From Flavobacterium lacus (GTDB lineage Bacteria; Bacteroidota; Bacteroidia; Flavobacteriales; Flavobacteriaceae): a DNA stretch of 64,000 bases. The position numbers were made by a program, and so were the translations under genes. The stretch is taken from assembly GCF_003268815.1 (NCBI RefSeq), contig NZ_QLSV01000015.1, positions 1 through 64,000 of the forward strand. Direction: 5' to 3'. Under the pieces are notes generated by a model. That model was not told the origin of the DNA and made no database searches. It saw only the letters and a program-made list of their open reading frames with translations. Positions 26,162-35,434 of the stretch are shown here, piece after piece. The first letter of the stretch is position 1. Each line of letters begins with the position of its first letter.

Positions 26162-26818
26162 ATGAAAAATTTAATGTTTTTGCTTATGTTCTTTTATATA
26201 GGAATTTTAAGCGTATCATGTGATGATCTGGTTGATAAAGATGACCCCAATGAACTAACCGGGGCTCAATCAGATATGGGTTTAGTAGGTGTGAATGTAC
26301 ACTCCAGTTCATCTGACATTGCAGGAGTGAGTGATTTTTCAGCAACTATTGAAAGCCTTGAAAATGGAATTTCGAGTTATACCGCTCAAGCAACTATTAC
26401 AAATACAATCTTGAAAAATATGATATCTAATTTCCCAGGTGTTGTAATTGATGGTAACACAGTTTCTATTGATAATTTTCAAATAAAACAAACCACTGAT
26501 GGTATCAAATGCCTTACCGGCCCATTCGCAGGAGTACTAGTCAACTATGATTCTTCAGTCGGTGACACTTACAATACGGGAACCGCAGGTAAAGTTAGAA
26601 AAGTTGTAAGCAAAACAGGTCAAGATGATTATCCGTATGGTTTTTATCTAATTAAAACCATACAAGTGGAATCAACAGTAGGTAATTCAAATTTAGTGAG
26701 TGGTATTTCTAAAATCACTTACATCGCAAATCATAGATTTGGGATGGTGGGTGTAAAAATTGACTTTGAGGACGGAACCAGCACTACTTTTCCAATATAT
26801 ACAAGTGCTGAGAATTAA
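26162..26818 (+). CDS. Predicted lipoprotein of unknown function
   Basis: From ATG 26162 the product has 218 residues, with a signal peptide and lipobox LSVSC and then a very acidic start (DDLVDKDDPNEL). The mature part contains regular alternating strands such as NGISSYTAQATITNTIL and VRKVVSKTGQDDYPYGFYLIKTIQVEST, suggesting a beta-rich exported domain. I recognise no family. An upstream in-frame ATG (26129) would put 11 extra residues before the signal peptide and lies almost at the predicted transcription start, so it is not used here. Confidence 0.75.
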   Translation: MKNLMFLLMFFYIGILSVSCDDLVDKDDPNELTGAQSDMGLVGVNVHSSSSDIAGVSDFSATIESLENGISSYTAQATITNTILKNMISNFPGVVIDGNTVSIDNFQIKQTTDGIKCLTGPFAGVLVNYDSSVGDTYNTGTAGKVRKVVSKTGQDDYPYGFYLIKTIQVESTVGNSNLVSGISKITYIANHRFGMVGVKIDFEDGTSTTFPIYTSAEN

Positions 26819-26915
26819 TCAAATCTATTTGTAAATAATTCTAACATAATTGGGTAAAGTAAAAACTTTACCCAATTTACAATAAAAAAATTTGTAATAC
26901 TGTCGTACAACTCAA

Positions 26916-27362
26916 ATGAAAAATTTTCTTTTACCCTACTATTTCAAAATAATTGGTCTTAGTTTAATACTCATTGGAATACTATTTTCTGTATTTTATT
27001 TAAAATATGACTTCAAATATACAACTGCTGTTTTTGCATTAGTTTCTATGTATATGGAAAACCGATTTTTTGTGATAACTCAAACTAATACTATTGATGA
27101 AATTATACTTATTCTTTTTGTTGTCGGTTTTGGACTACTGGTGTTTTCAAAAGAAAAAAGTGAAGCGGAATTCTTTACTGTTGCGAGAGAAAAAGCACTA
27201 GTAAAAGCAAGCATTGCAAACACAATATTTATCCTAATCTCTATAATTTTTATTTATGGAGCCGGTTTTGTGGCTATACTGGTACTTAATTTAATTACGG
27301 TTTTTATCTTTTATTTGCTCTTTTTTTATTTCAGCCTAAATAAAATAGACAAGAAAACTTAG
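26916..27362 (+). CDS. Integral membrane protein of unknown function
   Basis: The 148-residue product has four hydrophobic segments (about 10-30, 62-77, 98-118 and 120-142), with a charged stretch VFSKEKSEAEFFTVAREKALVKA between the second and third. No motif gives a function. It follows the lipoprotein gene by about 100 bp on the same strand and precedes comF by 70 bp. Confidence 0.65.
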   Translation: MKNFLLPYYFKIIGLSLILIGILFSVFYLKYDFKYTTAVFALVSMYMENRFFVITQTNTIDEIILILFVVGFGLLVFSKEKSEAEFFTVAREKALVKASIANTIFILISIIFIYGAGFVAILVLNLITVFIFYLLFFYFSLNKIDKKT

Positions 27363-27432
27363 CACAACACAATATTTAAAAATTAATGTATCTTTAATCT
27401 TAATAAAGAAACAGTAATTAATTAATGAGTTT

Positions 27433-28113
27433 ATGCTAAAAAGTCTTCTCCATTTATTCTTCCCAGAAGTTTGTCTCGCTTGCAAAAATCCTTTGTTTAC
27501 CAATGAAATTTCGGTTTGTGCGAAGTGTCGACATCAATTGCCACTCACCAAACACACTGAAAATCTTAACAACGAAGTTTTATTAAAATTTTATGGTCGC
27601 TTGCCGTTGGAACATGCTTCGTCTTTACTTTATTTCCACAAAAAAGGAATGGTGCAAGAACTTATTCATCATTTAAAATATAAAAATCGGCAACAAGTGG
27701 GCACTTTTTTAGGTGATTGGTATGGGGAAGAGCTCCAAAAAGTTCACTCCCAATTAAAATTTGATTCCATCATACCCGTTCCTTTACACAAAAAGCGAAT
27801 GAAAGAACGAGGATACAATCAACTTACTACATTTGGTCAAGCACTTTCAAAATCACTACAAATACCCTTTAATAGTGATATCTTACACAGAAATACATAT
27901 GCAATCACCCAAACCAAAAAATCATTTTTAGAGAGAACAGAAGCAAAAAAAACGATTTTTGAAGTTGAATTCAACGAAAATCATCACAATAAACATTATC
28001 TATTGATTGATGATGTTATAACAACAGGCTCAACCTTAGAGCAATGCGGGAAAGCTATCTTGAAAATACCAGGTGCAAGATTAAGTATTGTTTGTATGGC
28101 TTATACACATTAA
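27433..28113 (+). CDS. comF: ComF-family phosphoribosyltransferase-like protein
   Basis: The 226-residue protein has the ComF layout. An N-terminal zinc ribbon with Cys pairs (CLACKNPLFTNEISVCAKC) is followed by a type I phosphoribosyltransferase fold with KKRMKERGYNQL and the PRPP-binding motif LLIDDVITTGSTLEQC. In naturally competent bacteria ComF takes part in DNA uptake after entry into the cytoplasm. In many Bacteroidota it is a widely conserved orphan, and the substrate is not established. Confidence 0.9.
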   Translation: MLKSLLHLFFPEVCLACKNPLFTNEISVCAKCRHQLPLTKHTENLNNEVLLKFYGRLPLEHASSLLYFHKKGMVQELIHHLKYKNRQQVGTFLGDWYGEELQKVHSQLKFDSIIPVPLHKKRMKERGYNQLTTFGQALSKSLQIPFNSDILHRNTYAITQTKKSFLERTEAKKTIFEVEFNENHHNKHYLLIDDVITTGSTLEQCGKAILKIPGARLSIVCMAYTH

Positions 28114-28198
28114 GCATACCTAAAGAAAAACCCAAAACATTTCGTTTACACTAAATATAATTGTTATTTTGTGACAACTTTAAGTACCTGATAAAATT

Positions 28199-29788
28199 AT
28201 GAGAATTTTTTTTCTACTTCTAATTTCGGTTTTATTGACAAGTTGTGCCAAGCGAGGTTTTATAACGGGCGGTATGAAAGACACTATTCCTCCGCTATTG
28301 AAACTAAGTGAACCCAAGAATTTTTCAACTAATTTCAAAGGGAACACCATCAAATTACAATTTGATGAATATGTAAAATTAAAAGACGTGAATAAACAGT
28401 TGATTATTTCACCACCGATGAAAACCAAACCACTCATCACGCCAATGGTCGCTTCAAAAGAAATTAAAATCACCATAAAAGACACCTTACTTGAAAATAC
28501 TACGTACAGTTTCAATTTTGGAAACAGTATTCAGGATAACACCGAAGGTAATCCTTATCAACAATTTAAATATATTTTTTCTACCGGAACGTATATCGAT
28601 TCGCTTGAATTGAAAGGTACCATCAAAGATGCATTTGATCTTAAAACAGATAATTTTGTTTCCGTCATGTTGTATGAAAAAAACGAAAAATTCTATGATT
28701 CTATCGTTTATAAAGAAGTTCCCCGATACATTACCAATACATTAGACAATAGCAAAACATTTAAACTTGAAAATTTAAAGGAAGGAAATTATCTTTTAAT
28801 TGCCATGAAAGATATGAGCAACAATAACAAGTTTGATCCAAAATCAGATAAAATCGCATTTTTTACTGAAACAATAACTGTTCCCAGTGATTTTGCTTAT
28901 GAATTAGAATTGTTTAAAGAAGATATGCCTTTTAAACCTATAAAACCAACACAAGCTTCCGGAAACAGAATAATTGTTGGGCATGAAGGAAAAGCAGATA
29001 ACTTAAAATCAGAACTGAAAAACGGAAACGAAATTATCCCCACAGTCATTACGCCATTTGAGGGAAAAGACTCTGTTCAAATTTGGTTTAAACCCATTAA
29101 AACCGATTCGCTCTCTTTAAAATTAAACCGAAATAATTTTGAAAAGCAATTTACGGTTAAAATGAAAAATCAAAAAGCAGACTCGTTGACTATCAAAGCA
29201 AAACAAAGTGGAACACTCCATTTCCGAGATAAATTTACGATTACGAGTTCTATTCCACTGATAAAAATTGATGACTCAAAAATTAAATTGATTACTAAAG
29301 ATTCCGTTCCTATTGCCTTTTCAACAAAATACAATCCTGAAAAACAAGAAGTTGAAATTGATTTTAAAAAAGAACCACTCGAAAAGTATAGTTTCACCCT
29401 TGAGAAAGGTGCATTTACTGATATGTTAGAACGCGAAAGTGATTCTACCGGTTATAGAATTTCAACTAAAGATGTGGCCGAATATGGCAATCTCCGGCTT
29501 CAATTGGAAGGAATAAAATCGTTTCCAATCATTGTTGAATTGACAGATGACAAAGGAAAAATATTGGCTTCAGCCTACTCAGAAGGAGCAACAGTATTGG
29601 ATTTTGATTTGGTGGAACCGGCAATGTTTACGATTAGAATCATTTATGACGAAAACAAAAACAAGGTTTGGGATACCGGAAGCTATCTGGAAAAACGCCA
29701 AAGCGAAGAAGTCCGCTATTTCCCTACACCTGTCGAGGTACGAGCCAATTGGGACGTGAATCAAACGTTGAAGTTTAGTGGCGGTTGA
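28199..29788 (+). CDS. Lipoprotein with N-terminal SbsA-type Ig-like domain
   Basis: The 529-residue exported protein begins with a lipobox LLTSC. An Ig-like domain (about 25-115) follows with the recognisable DTIPPLLKLSEPKNFST, IKLQFDEYVKLKDVNKQLII and NTTYSFNFGNSIQDNTEGN, as in SbsA_Ig proteins. Further beta domains follow, including a segment that resembles carboxypeptidase-like repeats (FKLENLKEGNYLLIAMKDMSNNNKFDP). Such proteins are widespread in Bacteroidota with no settled function; a role at the cell envelope is likely. Confidence 0.85.
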   Translation: MRIFFLLLISVLLTSCAKRGFITGGMKDTIPPLLKLSEPKNFSTNFKGNTIKLQFDEYVKLKDVNKQLIISPPMKTKPLITPMVASKEIKITIKDTLLENTTYSFNFGNSIQDNTEGNPYQQFKYIFSTGTYIDSLELKGTIKDAFDLKTDNFVSVMLYEKNEKFYDSIVYKEVPRYITNTLDNSKTFKLENLKEGNYLLIAMKDMSNNNKFDPKSDKIAFFTETITVPSDFAYELELFKEDMPFKPIKPTQASGNRIIVGHEGKADNLKSELKNGNEIIPTVITPFEGKDSVQIWFKPIKTDSLSLKLNRNNFEKQFTVKMKNQKADSLTIKAKQSGTLHFRDKFTITSSIPLIKIDDSKIKLITKDSVPIAFSTKYNPEKQEVEIDFKKEPLEKYSFTLEKGAFTDMLERESDSTGYRISTKDVAEYGNLRLQLEGIKSFPIIVELTDDKGKILASAYSEGATVLDFDLVEPAMFTIRIIYDENKNKVWDTGSYLEKRQSEEVRYFPTPVEVRANWDVNQTLKFSGG

Positions 29789-29950
29789 TGAAAGTTTCAG
29801 GCTTGAAGTTTAGCTTCGCTCTGTTCGGCTTCGCCTCGAGTCAAGTTTCAGGTTTTGAATGGGAATTTCGAGTGAGTAGTTGGAGTTTTCACTTGAGAAA
29901 ATTCTGTGTTTTCCGTGCTTTCTCTGAGAATGAATCTTTACTTGAGTTTT

Positions 29951-30718
29951 TCAAGAAGAAATAGAAAAATCATCTCTATCATTCAAAAAGTTCAATTTTT
30001 TTCGCGTTTCAAGCATTTTTTCTTTATCTAACTCAATATGAAAAACATGTTCATTGCGTTGTGGTTCCAAGATATAATTGCCCAATTCGTCAATCACTTG
30101 CGAATGTCCAACGTATTCATGTTCGTTTCCATCCAATCCAATTCTGTTTACACCAATGACATACGTTAAATTTTCTACTGCTCTGGCTTTCAATAAAATA
30201 TCCCAGGCATTTATTCTCACTTTTGGCCAATTCGCTACATAAATAAGTAAATCATATTCTTCCGTATTTCGGGCGAAAACCGGAAAACGCAAATCGTAAC
30301 ACACTTGCAAACAGATTTTCCAATTGTTATAATCAATTATTCTCCTTTCTTTTCCCGGTTGATAGACTTTTTCTTCGCCTGCTAAAGTAAAAAGATGTCT
30401 TTTATTATAATATTCCACTTTTCCATTTGGAAAAACAAACACCATTCGATTAAAAAAATTTTCATCTTCTTGAATGACTAAACTCCCGGTTATCGCAGTG
30501 TTTTTTGCTATTGCAAGTTCAATTAACCACGAAATGGTTTCGCCTTGCATTGTTTCTGCAACGTATTTTGGATTCATTGTAAAACCGGAAGTAAACATTT
30601 CGGGAAGCACAATTAAATCGGTTTGTTGTGAAATTGCCTTTATCTTTTGTTCAAAATAAAGTCGGTTTTCGGATGGATTTTCCCAAACTAAAGGAGCTTG
30701 AATCAGTGAAACAATCAT
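29951..30718 (-). CDS. Nitrilase-superfamily amidohydrolase (omega-amidase-like)
   Basis: The product (255 residues from ATG 30718) shows the Glu-Lys-Cys triad of C-N hydrolases: Glu in DLIVLPEMFTSGF, Lys in YYNKRHLFTLAGE, Cys in KICLQVCYDLRFPVF. Length and motifs fit the YafV/Nit2 branch that hydrolyses 2-oxoglutaramate and related omega-amides, a metabolite repair role. The substrate is inferred. The ATG 24 bp further upstream is less likely because MIVSLIQAPLVWENP is the usual beginning. It is divergent from the next gene with 69 bp between starts. Confidence 0.87.
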   Translation of the reverse strand: MIVSLIQAPLVWENPSENRLYFEQKIKAISQQTDLIVLPEMFTSGFTMNPKYVAETMQGETISWLIELAIAKNTAITGSLVIQEDENFFNRMVFVFPNGKVEYYNKRHLFTLAGEEKVYQPGKERRIIDYNNWKICLQVCYDLRFPVFARNTEEYDLLIYVANWPKVRINAWDILLKARAVENLTYVIGVNRIGLDGNEHEYVGHSQVIDELGNYILEPQRNEHVFHIELDKEKMLETRKKLNFLNDRDDFSISS

Positions 30719-30787
30719 TTTTCTTTTTTGATAAAGATACAAAATACGAATATGAGATTTTTTCTTATCTTCACAAAAAACAATTCT

Positions 30788-31351
30788 ATGAAAAAATGGA
30801 CTTTTTTATTGGCTTTAATGATTTCACTTTCAATGAATGCGCAACAGAAATCGGAAACCCAAAAATTCTGGGAAGCTCTTCAAAAACAGTGTGGGAAATC
30901 GTTTGAAGGCGAAATAATTGAAGCTCCGGCCAACGATGACTTTCGGGGAAAAAAGTTAGTCATGCACGTAAAAAGCTGTGGGAAAAATAAAATCCGAATT
31001 CCGTTTTTTGTTGGTGATGATAAGTCCAGAACTTGGGTATTGACCTATAAAAATGGTAAAATCACACTCAAACATGACCATCGTCACGAAAATGGCAAGC
31101 CCGATAAAGTAACACAATATGGAGGAACCTCAACAAATGGCGGCTCACAAAACATGCAATTTTTTCCTGCTGATGAATTTACGAGCGAATTGATTCCGTA
31201 TGCTTCTATGAATGTTTGGTGGATAACAGTGGATGACAAATCTTTTACTTATAATTTACGCAGAATTGGAACGGATCGGGTTTTTTCGGTGTCGTTTGAT
31301 TTGAGTGAGCCGGTTGAAAATCCTGAGTCGCCGTGGGGTTGGAAGGATTAA
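30788..31351 (+). CDS. Secreted protein of unknown function
   Basis: From ATG 30788 the product has 187 residues with a clear signal peptide (MKKWTFLLALMISLSMNAQ). The mature part has HDHRHENGKPDKVTQYGG and FPADEFTSELIPYASMNVWWI, plus two Cys (KQCGKSF, KSCGKNK) that could form a disulfide. I know relatives only as uncharacterised proteins. The upstream in-frame ATG at 30728 would add 20 residues before the signal peptide and is rejected. Confidence 0.7.
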   Translation: MKKWTFLLALMISLSMNAQQKSETQKFWEALQKQCGKSFEGEIIEAPANDDFRGKKLVMHVKSCGKNKIRIPFFVGDDKSRTWVLTYKNGKITLKHDHRHENGKPDKVTQYGGTSTNGGSQNMQFFPADEFTSELIPYASMNVWWITVDDKSFTYNLRRIGTDRVFSVSFDLSEPVENPESPWGWKD

Positions 31352-31578
31352 TTTCTCACTGACAACAAATAAACCTTTAAATGGAACACGGATAGTGAGG
31401 ATTTAATAGATTTACGCTAATTTTTTGATTTGCTTCGCTTAAAATGGATTTTAAAAGATTTATAAATGCTATCAATTTCTATTATTTGAAATGATAATGA
31501 ATACTGTGACGGTGACTGAATCCTTTATTTTGCAGAATCACAAACTGACAGCTGACAACAGGCAACAGACAACTTTCT

Positions 31579-34422
31579 CTACTCCACCGTAATCTCATCC
31601 ACAAAAATAAACGCCTCCCCATCAAAAGGAAAACCTTGGTGCCACTCAGGAAGTTTACCAAAGTTGGTCGCTTTCACCTTTACGTAGCGAGCTTTGACAG
31701 GTTTTTTGAGGCTTTTAAATCCTTGGATGATAGAATTGTAATCTTTTGGGTCAATTGTGTTGTTTTGCGTGTCGAAAAGCGTAAAATTCACATTATCATC
31801 TGAAATATAGTAGTCCACTTTGGTTGGCATAAGTATCCACGAGCGGGTGTCTTGTAGAAAATTAGCGGTAATTTGACTGATTTCACGGGTGGATTGCAAA
31901 TCAATCACTGCTTCAAAATCATGGATTTGATAACCTTGCCAATCGCCTTTTCGCCAGTTTTCTGTGCCAAAAATGCCGTCAATCAAGCCTTCCGGACCAC
32001 CGGCGTGGTATTGCGGATTGGAGGTTGATTTGATGTCGATGGTGAAATTATTTGGTTTTTTGAAGAAGCTGGCGGAGACAGTGTTGCTTTTTGTTTCTAC
32101 AGCTTCAAATAAGTCAACTAAATATGTTTCAATTTTTGAAGATTTGTCAATTTCAATTGGATTTCTATAAACTTTAAAATTAGTTTTTACAGAATCATTT
32201 TCAATCACCCTAAAAAGAATTTCAGGTTTATTTAATTTTTGAAGAGTAACGGCATTCATTTTAATTTCAACTGTCATTCTATCTTTAAATGATTTGCTTT
32301 CCGCTTGAATTACTGGAACAGAAATGTATTTATCAGATTGTATACCTTCAATATCATAATAGGATCCAAAACTATTCATACTAAAAAATCCAAAACTATT
32401 ATTCTTATAATCTACATCCATGTTAGAAATAATTCCTTCTTTTCCATTTTCAAAATTTACCTTAATTTTTTCAAAAAATGGTTTTACACTTTCCCAATTT
32501 GGTTGACCAGGAGTCACATTATAAATCCCCATTGAACTCAACACATACCACGCACTCATTTGTCCGCAATCTTCGTTTCCAATTAAGCCATCGGGGTCAT
32601 TTTTGTAAAAATTGTCTAAAATGAAATGTACTTTTTCTTTCGTTTTTTCAGGTTTGTTGACGTAATTGTACAAATATGCTACGTGATGACTAGGCTCGTT
32701 CCCGTGAGCATATTGACCAATTAAACCGGTGATATCGACTTGATGACGACCTGAAGTTTCACTAACAGAATTAAACATTTCGTCTAATTTGGCTTCAAAT
32801 TTTTCTTCCCCACCCATCGCTTGTATCATTCCCTCAATATCTTGCGGCACAAAAAACGTGTATTGCCAACCGTTGGCTTCGGTGTAATTGTTGTTCACTT
32901 CTTTTGGGTCGAAGGGTTTGTCCCAACCGCCATTTTTCTTGGGTTGAATGAATCCGGTTTCCCAATTGAAAAGGTTTTTCCAATTTTGGGAACGAAGCAT
33001 AAAATACTGATAATCTTCTTTTTTGTCTAATAATTGAGCCATTTGAGCGATACACCAATCGTCATACGCATATTCTAAGGTTTTGGAAACACTTTCATGC
33101 TCATCATCAATGGATATAAAACCTTGTTTTTTGTAAGCATCCAACCCTAAATGATCAAGCATAGCGGAGTGTTTGGCGGCTTGATACGCTTTTTCGTAAT
33201 CAAATCCTTTGATGCCTTTGACCATTGCATCGGCAATCACGGAAACGGAATGGTAGCCAATCATACAATCGGTTTCGTTGGAAGCGAGTTCCCAAACGGG
33301 TAAGCGACCGCCTTGTTCATATTGTTTGATAAAGGTGTTGATGTAATCTGATGTTCGTTTTTTATCAATTAACGTATACAGTGGATGAGCAGCTCGAAAG
33401 GTATCCCAAAGGGAAAAAACGGTGTAATAATCAAATCCCTCCGCTTGGTGAATTTTGTTGTCGCGACCTCGGTATTTTCCATCTAAATCTTGAGCGATAT
33501 TGGGTTGCATCATCGTGTGATACAAAGCTGTGTAGAAAATGGTGAGTTTGTTTTTATCGGAAGAAGTGACTTCAATTTTGGACAATTCTTTATTCCACAT
33601 TTCTTCTGCGGCTTTTTTTACTTTTTCAAAGTCCCAATGAGGAATTTCGGTGCTGTTGAGTTGTGCTCCTTCGTATCCTGTGGGTGAAAGGGCTACTTTT
33701 ACGAGTAGTTTTTCTCCTTTTTTGACTTTTGTAGAGAAAATCATTGAACTTCTTTTAATGTCAATTTCATTTCCATTAAGACTATTGACTACATGTGGTT
33801 TTAAAAAAGGAACATTAAATTCAATTCTCGCATAAACATGTTGGTCACGAGCCCATGCTTCACTTCGTCTTAATACTTCAATGGTTTTATCATCTATTAC
33901 TCTGATTTCACCTTCCAACAATATATCGCGATGATTTAAGTCTAAAATGATGTTTGCCAGACCGCTTTCATTGAAGGTATATTCGTGAAAACCAACTCTT
34001 GTGGACGTTGTTAATTGAACATCGATGTTATGTTTATCTAATTTGACGGAATAAAATCCGGCAGAAGCTTTTTCATTTTTATGTGAAAAAGTGGACGAAT
34101 AAATTTTATTGTCAAAGGAAGGTTCGCCCATGGTTGGCATCAATAAAATATCGCCATAATCAGAAACACCGGTTCCGTTGAGATGCGTGTGCGAGAAACC
34201 ATAAATGCGATTATCGGAATAATGATAGCCGGAACAGCCTTCCCAACTGCCGTCGATTCGGGTGTCTGGCGAAAGTTGCACCATTCCGTAGGGCACTGTG
34301 GCTCCTGGAAATGTGTGTCCGGTTCCGCCTGTTCCGATGAAGGGGTTGACATATTGTTGGTAGTTTTGACTGAAATTTAGTCCGGATATAAATAGGAAAA
34401 TGGTGAGCAGTAGATATCGCAT
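31579..34422 (-). CDS. GH92 glycoside hydrolase (alpha-mannosidase family)
   Basis: The secreted protein (947 residues from ATG 34422) starts with a signal peptide ending NFSQ and continues with the GH92 hallmark VNPFIGTGGTGHTFPGATVP and GMVQLSPDTR. The catalytic-domain motifs GFSHTHLNGTG, SLWDTFRAAHPLYTL and GNEDCGQMSAWYVLSSMGIY follow. GH92 enzymes are calcium-dependent exo-alpha-mannosidases acting on glycoprotein or yeast mannan. The C-terminal 200 residues include a discoidin-like (F5/8 type C) carbohydrate-binding segment (GDWQGYQIHDFEAVIDL, RYVKVKATNFG). No SusCD pair is adjacent. A -7 box lies 18 bp upstream. Confidence 0.93.
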   Translation of the reverse strand: MRYLLLTIFLFISGLNFSQNYQQYVNPFIGTGGTGHTFPGATVPYGMVQLSPDTRIDGSWEGCSGYHYSDNRIYGFSHTHLNGTGVSDYGDILLMPTMGEPSFDNKIYSSTFSHKNEKASAGFYSVKLDKHNIDVQLTTSTRVGFHEYTFNESGLANIILDLNHRDILLEGEIRVIDDKTIEVLRRSEAWARDQHVYARIEFNVPFLKPHVVNSLNGNEIDIKRSSMIFSTKVKKGEKLLVKVALSPTGYEGAQLNSTEIPHWDFEKVKKAAEEMWNKELSKIEVTSSDKNKLTIFYTALYHTMMQPNIAQDLDGKYRGRDNKIHQAEGFDYYTVFSLWDTFRAAHPLYTLIDKKRTSDYINTFIKQYEQGGRLPVWELASNETDCMIGYHSVSVIADAMVKGIKGFDYEKAYQAAKHSAMLDHLGLDAYKKQGFISIDDEHESVSKTLEYAYDDWCIAQMAQLLDKKEDYQYFMLRSQNWKNLFNWETGFIQPKKNGGWDKPFDPKEVNNNYTEANGWQYTFFVPQDIEGMIQAMGGEEKFEAKLDEMFNSVSETSGRHQVDITGLIGQYAHGNEPSHHVAYLYNYVNKPEKTKEKVHFILDNFYKNDPDGLIGNEDCGQMSAWYVLSSMGIYNVTPGQPNWESVKPFFEKIKVNFENGKEGIISNMDVDYKNNSFGFFSMNSFGSYYDIEGIQSDKYISVPVIQAESKSFKDRMTVEIKMNAVTLQKLNKPEILFRVIENDSVKTNFKVYRNPIEIDKSSKIETYLVDLFEAVETKSNTVSASFFKKPNNFTIDIKSTSNPQYHAGGPEGLIDGIFGTENWRKGDWQGYQIHDFEAVIDLQSTREISQITANFLQDTRSWILMPTKVDYYISDDNVNFTLFDTQNNTIDPKDYNSIIQGFKSLKKPVKARYVKVKATNFGKLPEWHQGFPFDGEAFIFVDEITVE

Positions 34423-34440
34423 AGTTGTTTGTTTGTTCTT

Positions 34441-34448
34441 CAAATATA
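34441..34448 (-). promoter_or_regulatory. -7 box of the GH92 gene
   Basis: TATATTTG on the minus strand ends 18 bp before the ATG at 34422, which supports this start over the ATG at 34443, which overlaps the box. Confidence 0.6.
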
Positions 34449-34465
34449 CTAAATTTTCTTATTGA

Positions 34466-34557
34466 GCAGGATTTGCGTTAGGGATTGCAGCGGCATCCTT
34501 TTGTGGAGCTTGCGGAGCAAAAGATAGAGCGGAAAGCCCGACCCTTGGGTAACGCCC
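34466..34557 (+). repeat. Dispersed 92-bp intergenic repeat, copy 2
   Basis: 83 of 92 bases agree with 13622-13713. This copy lies between the GH92 promoter and the sdh terminator. Confidence 0.8.
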
Positions 34558-34562
34558 ACAAA

Positions 34563-34592
34563 AAAAGCATTCAACTGGTGCTGAATGCTTTA
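34563..34592 (-). terminator. Terminator of the sdhCAB operon
   Basis: AAAGCATTCA and TGAATGCTTT form a hairpin. On the minus strand it is followed by a T run, about 80 bp after the sdhB stop. Confidence 0.75.
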
Positions 34593-34605
34593 TATTTTTG
34601 CCACG

Positions 34606-34629
34606 AACCTGCCTGCCGGCAGGCAGGTT
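34606..34629. repeat. Perfect 24-bp GC-rich palindrome
   Basis: A perfect inverted repeat centred on GCCGGC with arms built of CCTG units. Palindromes of this type are found scattered in many Bacteroidota genomes. It lies between the sdhB stop and its terminator, so it is probably transcribed as a very stable hairpin. Confidence 0.75.
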
Positions 34630-34669
34630 GCACAAATTTTCACAAATTAATCCGTGGTATTGAACCTTT

Positions 34670-35428
34670 TTATAAACTCGCTTTTAAATATTCTCTGTTC
34701 ATTCGGGCGATATTTTCTAATGAAATGCCTTTTGGACATTCGATTTCGCAAGCACCAGTGTTGGTACAGTTTCCGAAACCTTCTTCGTCCATCTGTCGAA
34801 CCATGTTTAAAACACGCTCGGTTGCTTCGACTTTTCCCTGAGGAAGTAGTGCATATTGCGAAACTTTGGCTCCTACAAACAACATGGCTGAGCCATTTTT
34901 ACAAGACGCTACACAAGCTCCGCAACCAATGCAAGCTGCTGCCATAAACGCTTTGTCGGCATCGTCTTTTGGTACAGGAAGTGAGTTGGCATCGATGGTG
35001 TTTCCGGATGTATTGACGGATACAAATCCACCGGCTTGCTGAATGCGGTCGAAAGCAGTTCTGTCCACTACTAAATCTTTGATTACCGGAAAGGCTTTAC
35101 TTCTCCATGGTTCAACAAAGATTGTGTCGCCGTCGTTGAACATTCGCATGTGCAATTGACAGGTGGTGATACCGATATCAGGTCCGTGAGCACGGCCGTT
35201 GATGTAAAGCGAACAGCTTCCACAGATTCCTTCGCGACAGTCATGGTCAAACGCAACCGGTTCTTTTCTATCGTTTACTAGTTGCTCGTTTAATTGGTCT
35301 AACATTTCCAAAAACGAACTGGCTGTTGAAACATTATCTAATTTATATGTTTCGATTCCTCCTTTGGTTTTAGCGTTTTTTTGACGCCAAATTTTAAGGG
35401 TAATATTTATATTTTTAGCTGCACTCAT
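34670..35428 (-). CDS. sdhB: Succinate dehydrogenase / fumarate reductase iron-sulfur subunit
   Basis: The 252-residue subunit carries three Fe-S clusters. The [2Fe-2S] motif is CREGICGSC with a later Cys in TTCQLHMR. The [4Fe-4S] and [3Fe-4S] motifs are [11 protein letters not shown] and [15 protein letters not shown]. It passes electrons between the flavoprotein and the cytochrome b subunit in complex II. It is the last gene of a tight sdhC-sdhA-sdhB operon, starting 6 bp after the sdhA stop. The sequence type (B-type, long linker) is that of Bacteroidota. Confidence 0.96.
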   Translation of the reverse strand: MSAAKNINITLKIWRQKNAKTKGGIETYKLDNVSTASSFLEMLDQLNEQLVNDRKEPVAFDHDCREGICGSCSLYINGRAHGPDIGITTCQLHMRMFNDGDTIFVEPWRSKAFPVIKDLVVDRTAFDRIQQAGGFVSVNTSGNTIDANSLPVPKDDADKAFMAAACIGCGACVASCKNGSAMLFVGAKVSQYALLPQGKVEATERVLNMVRQMDEEGFGNCTNTGACEIECPKGISLENIARMNREYLKASL

Positions 35429-35434
35429 ACTATC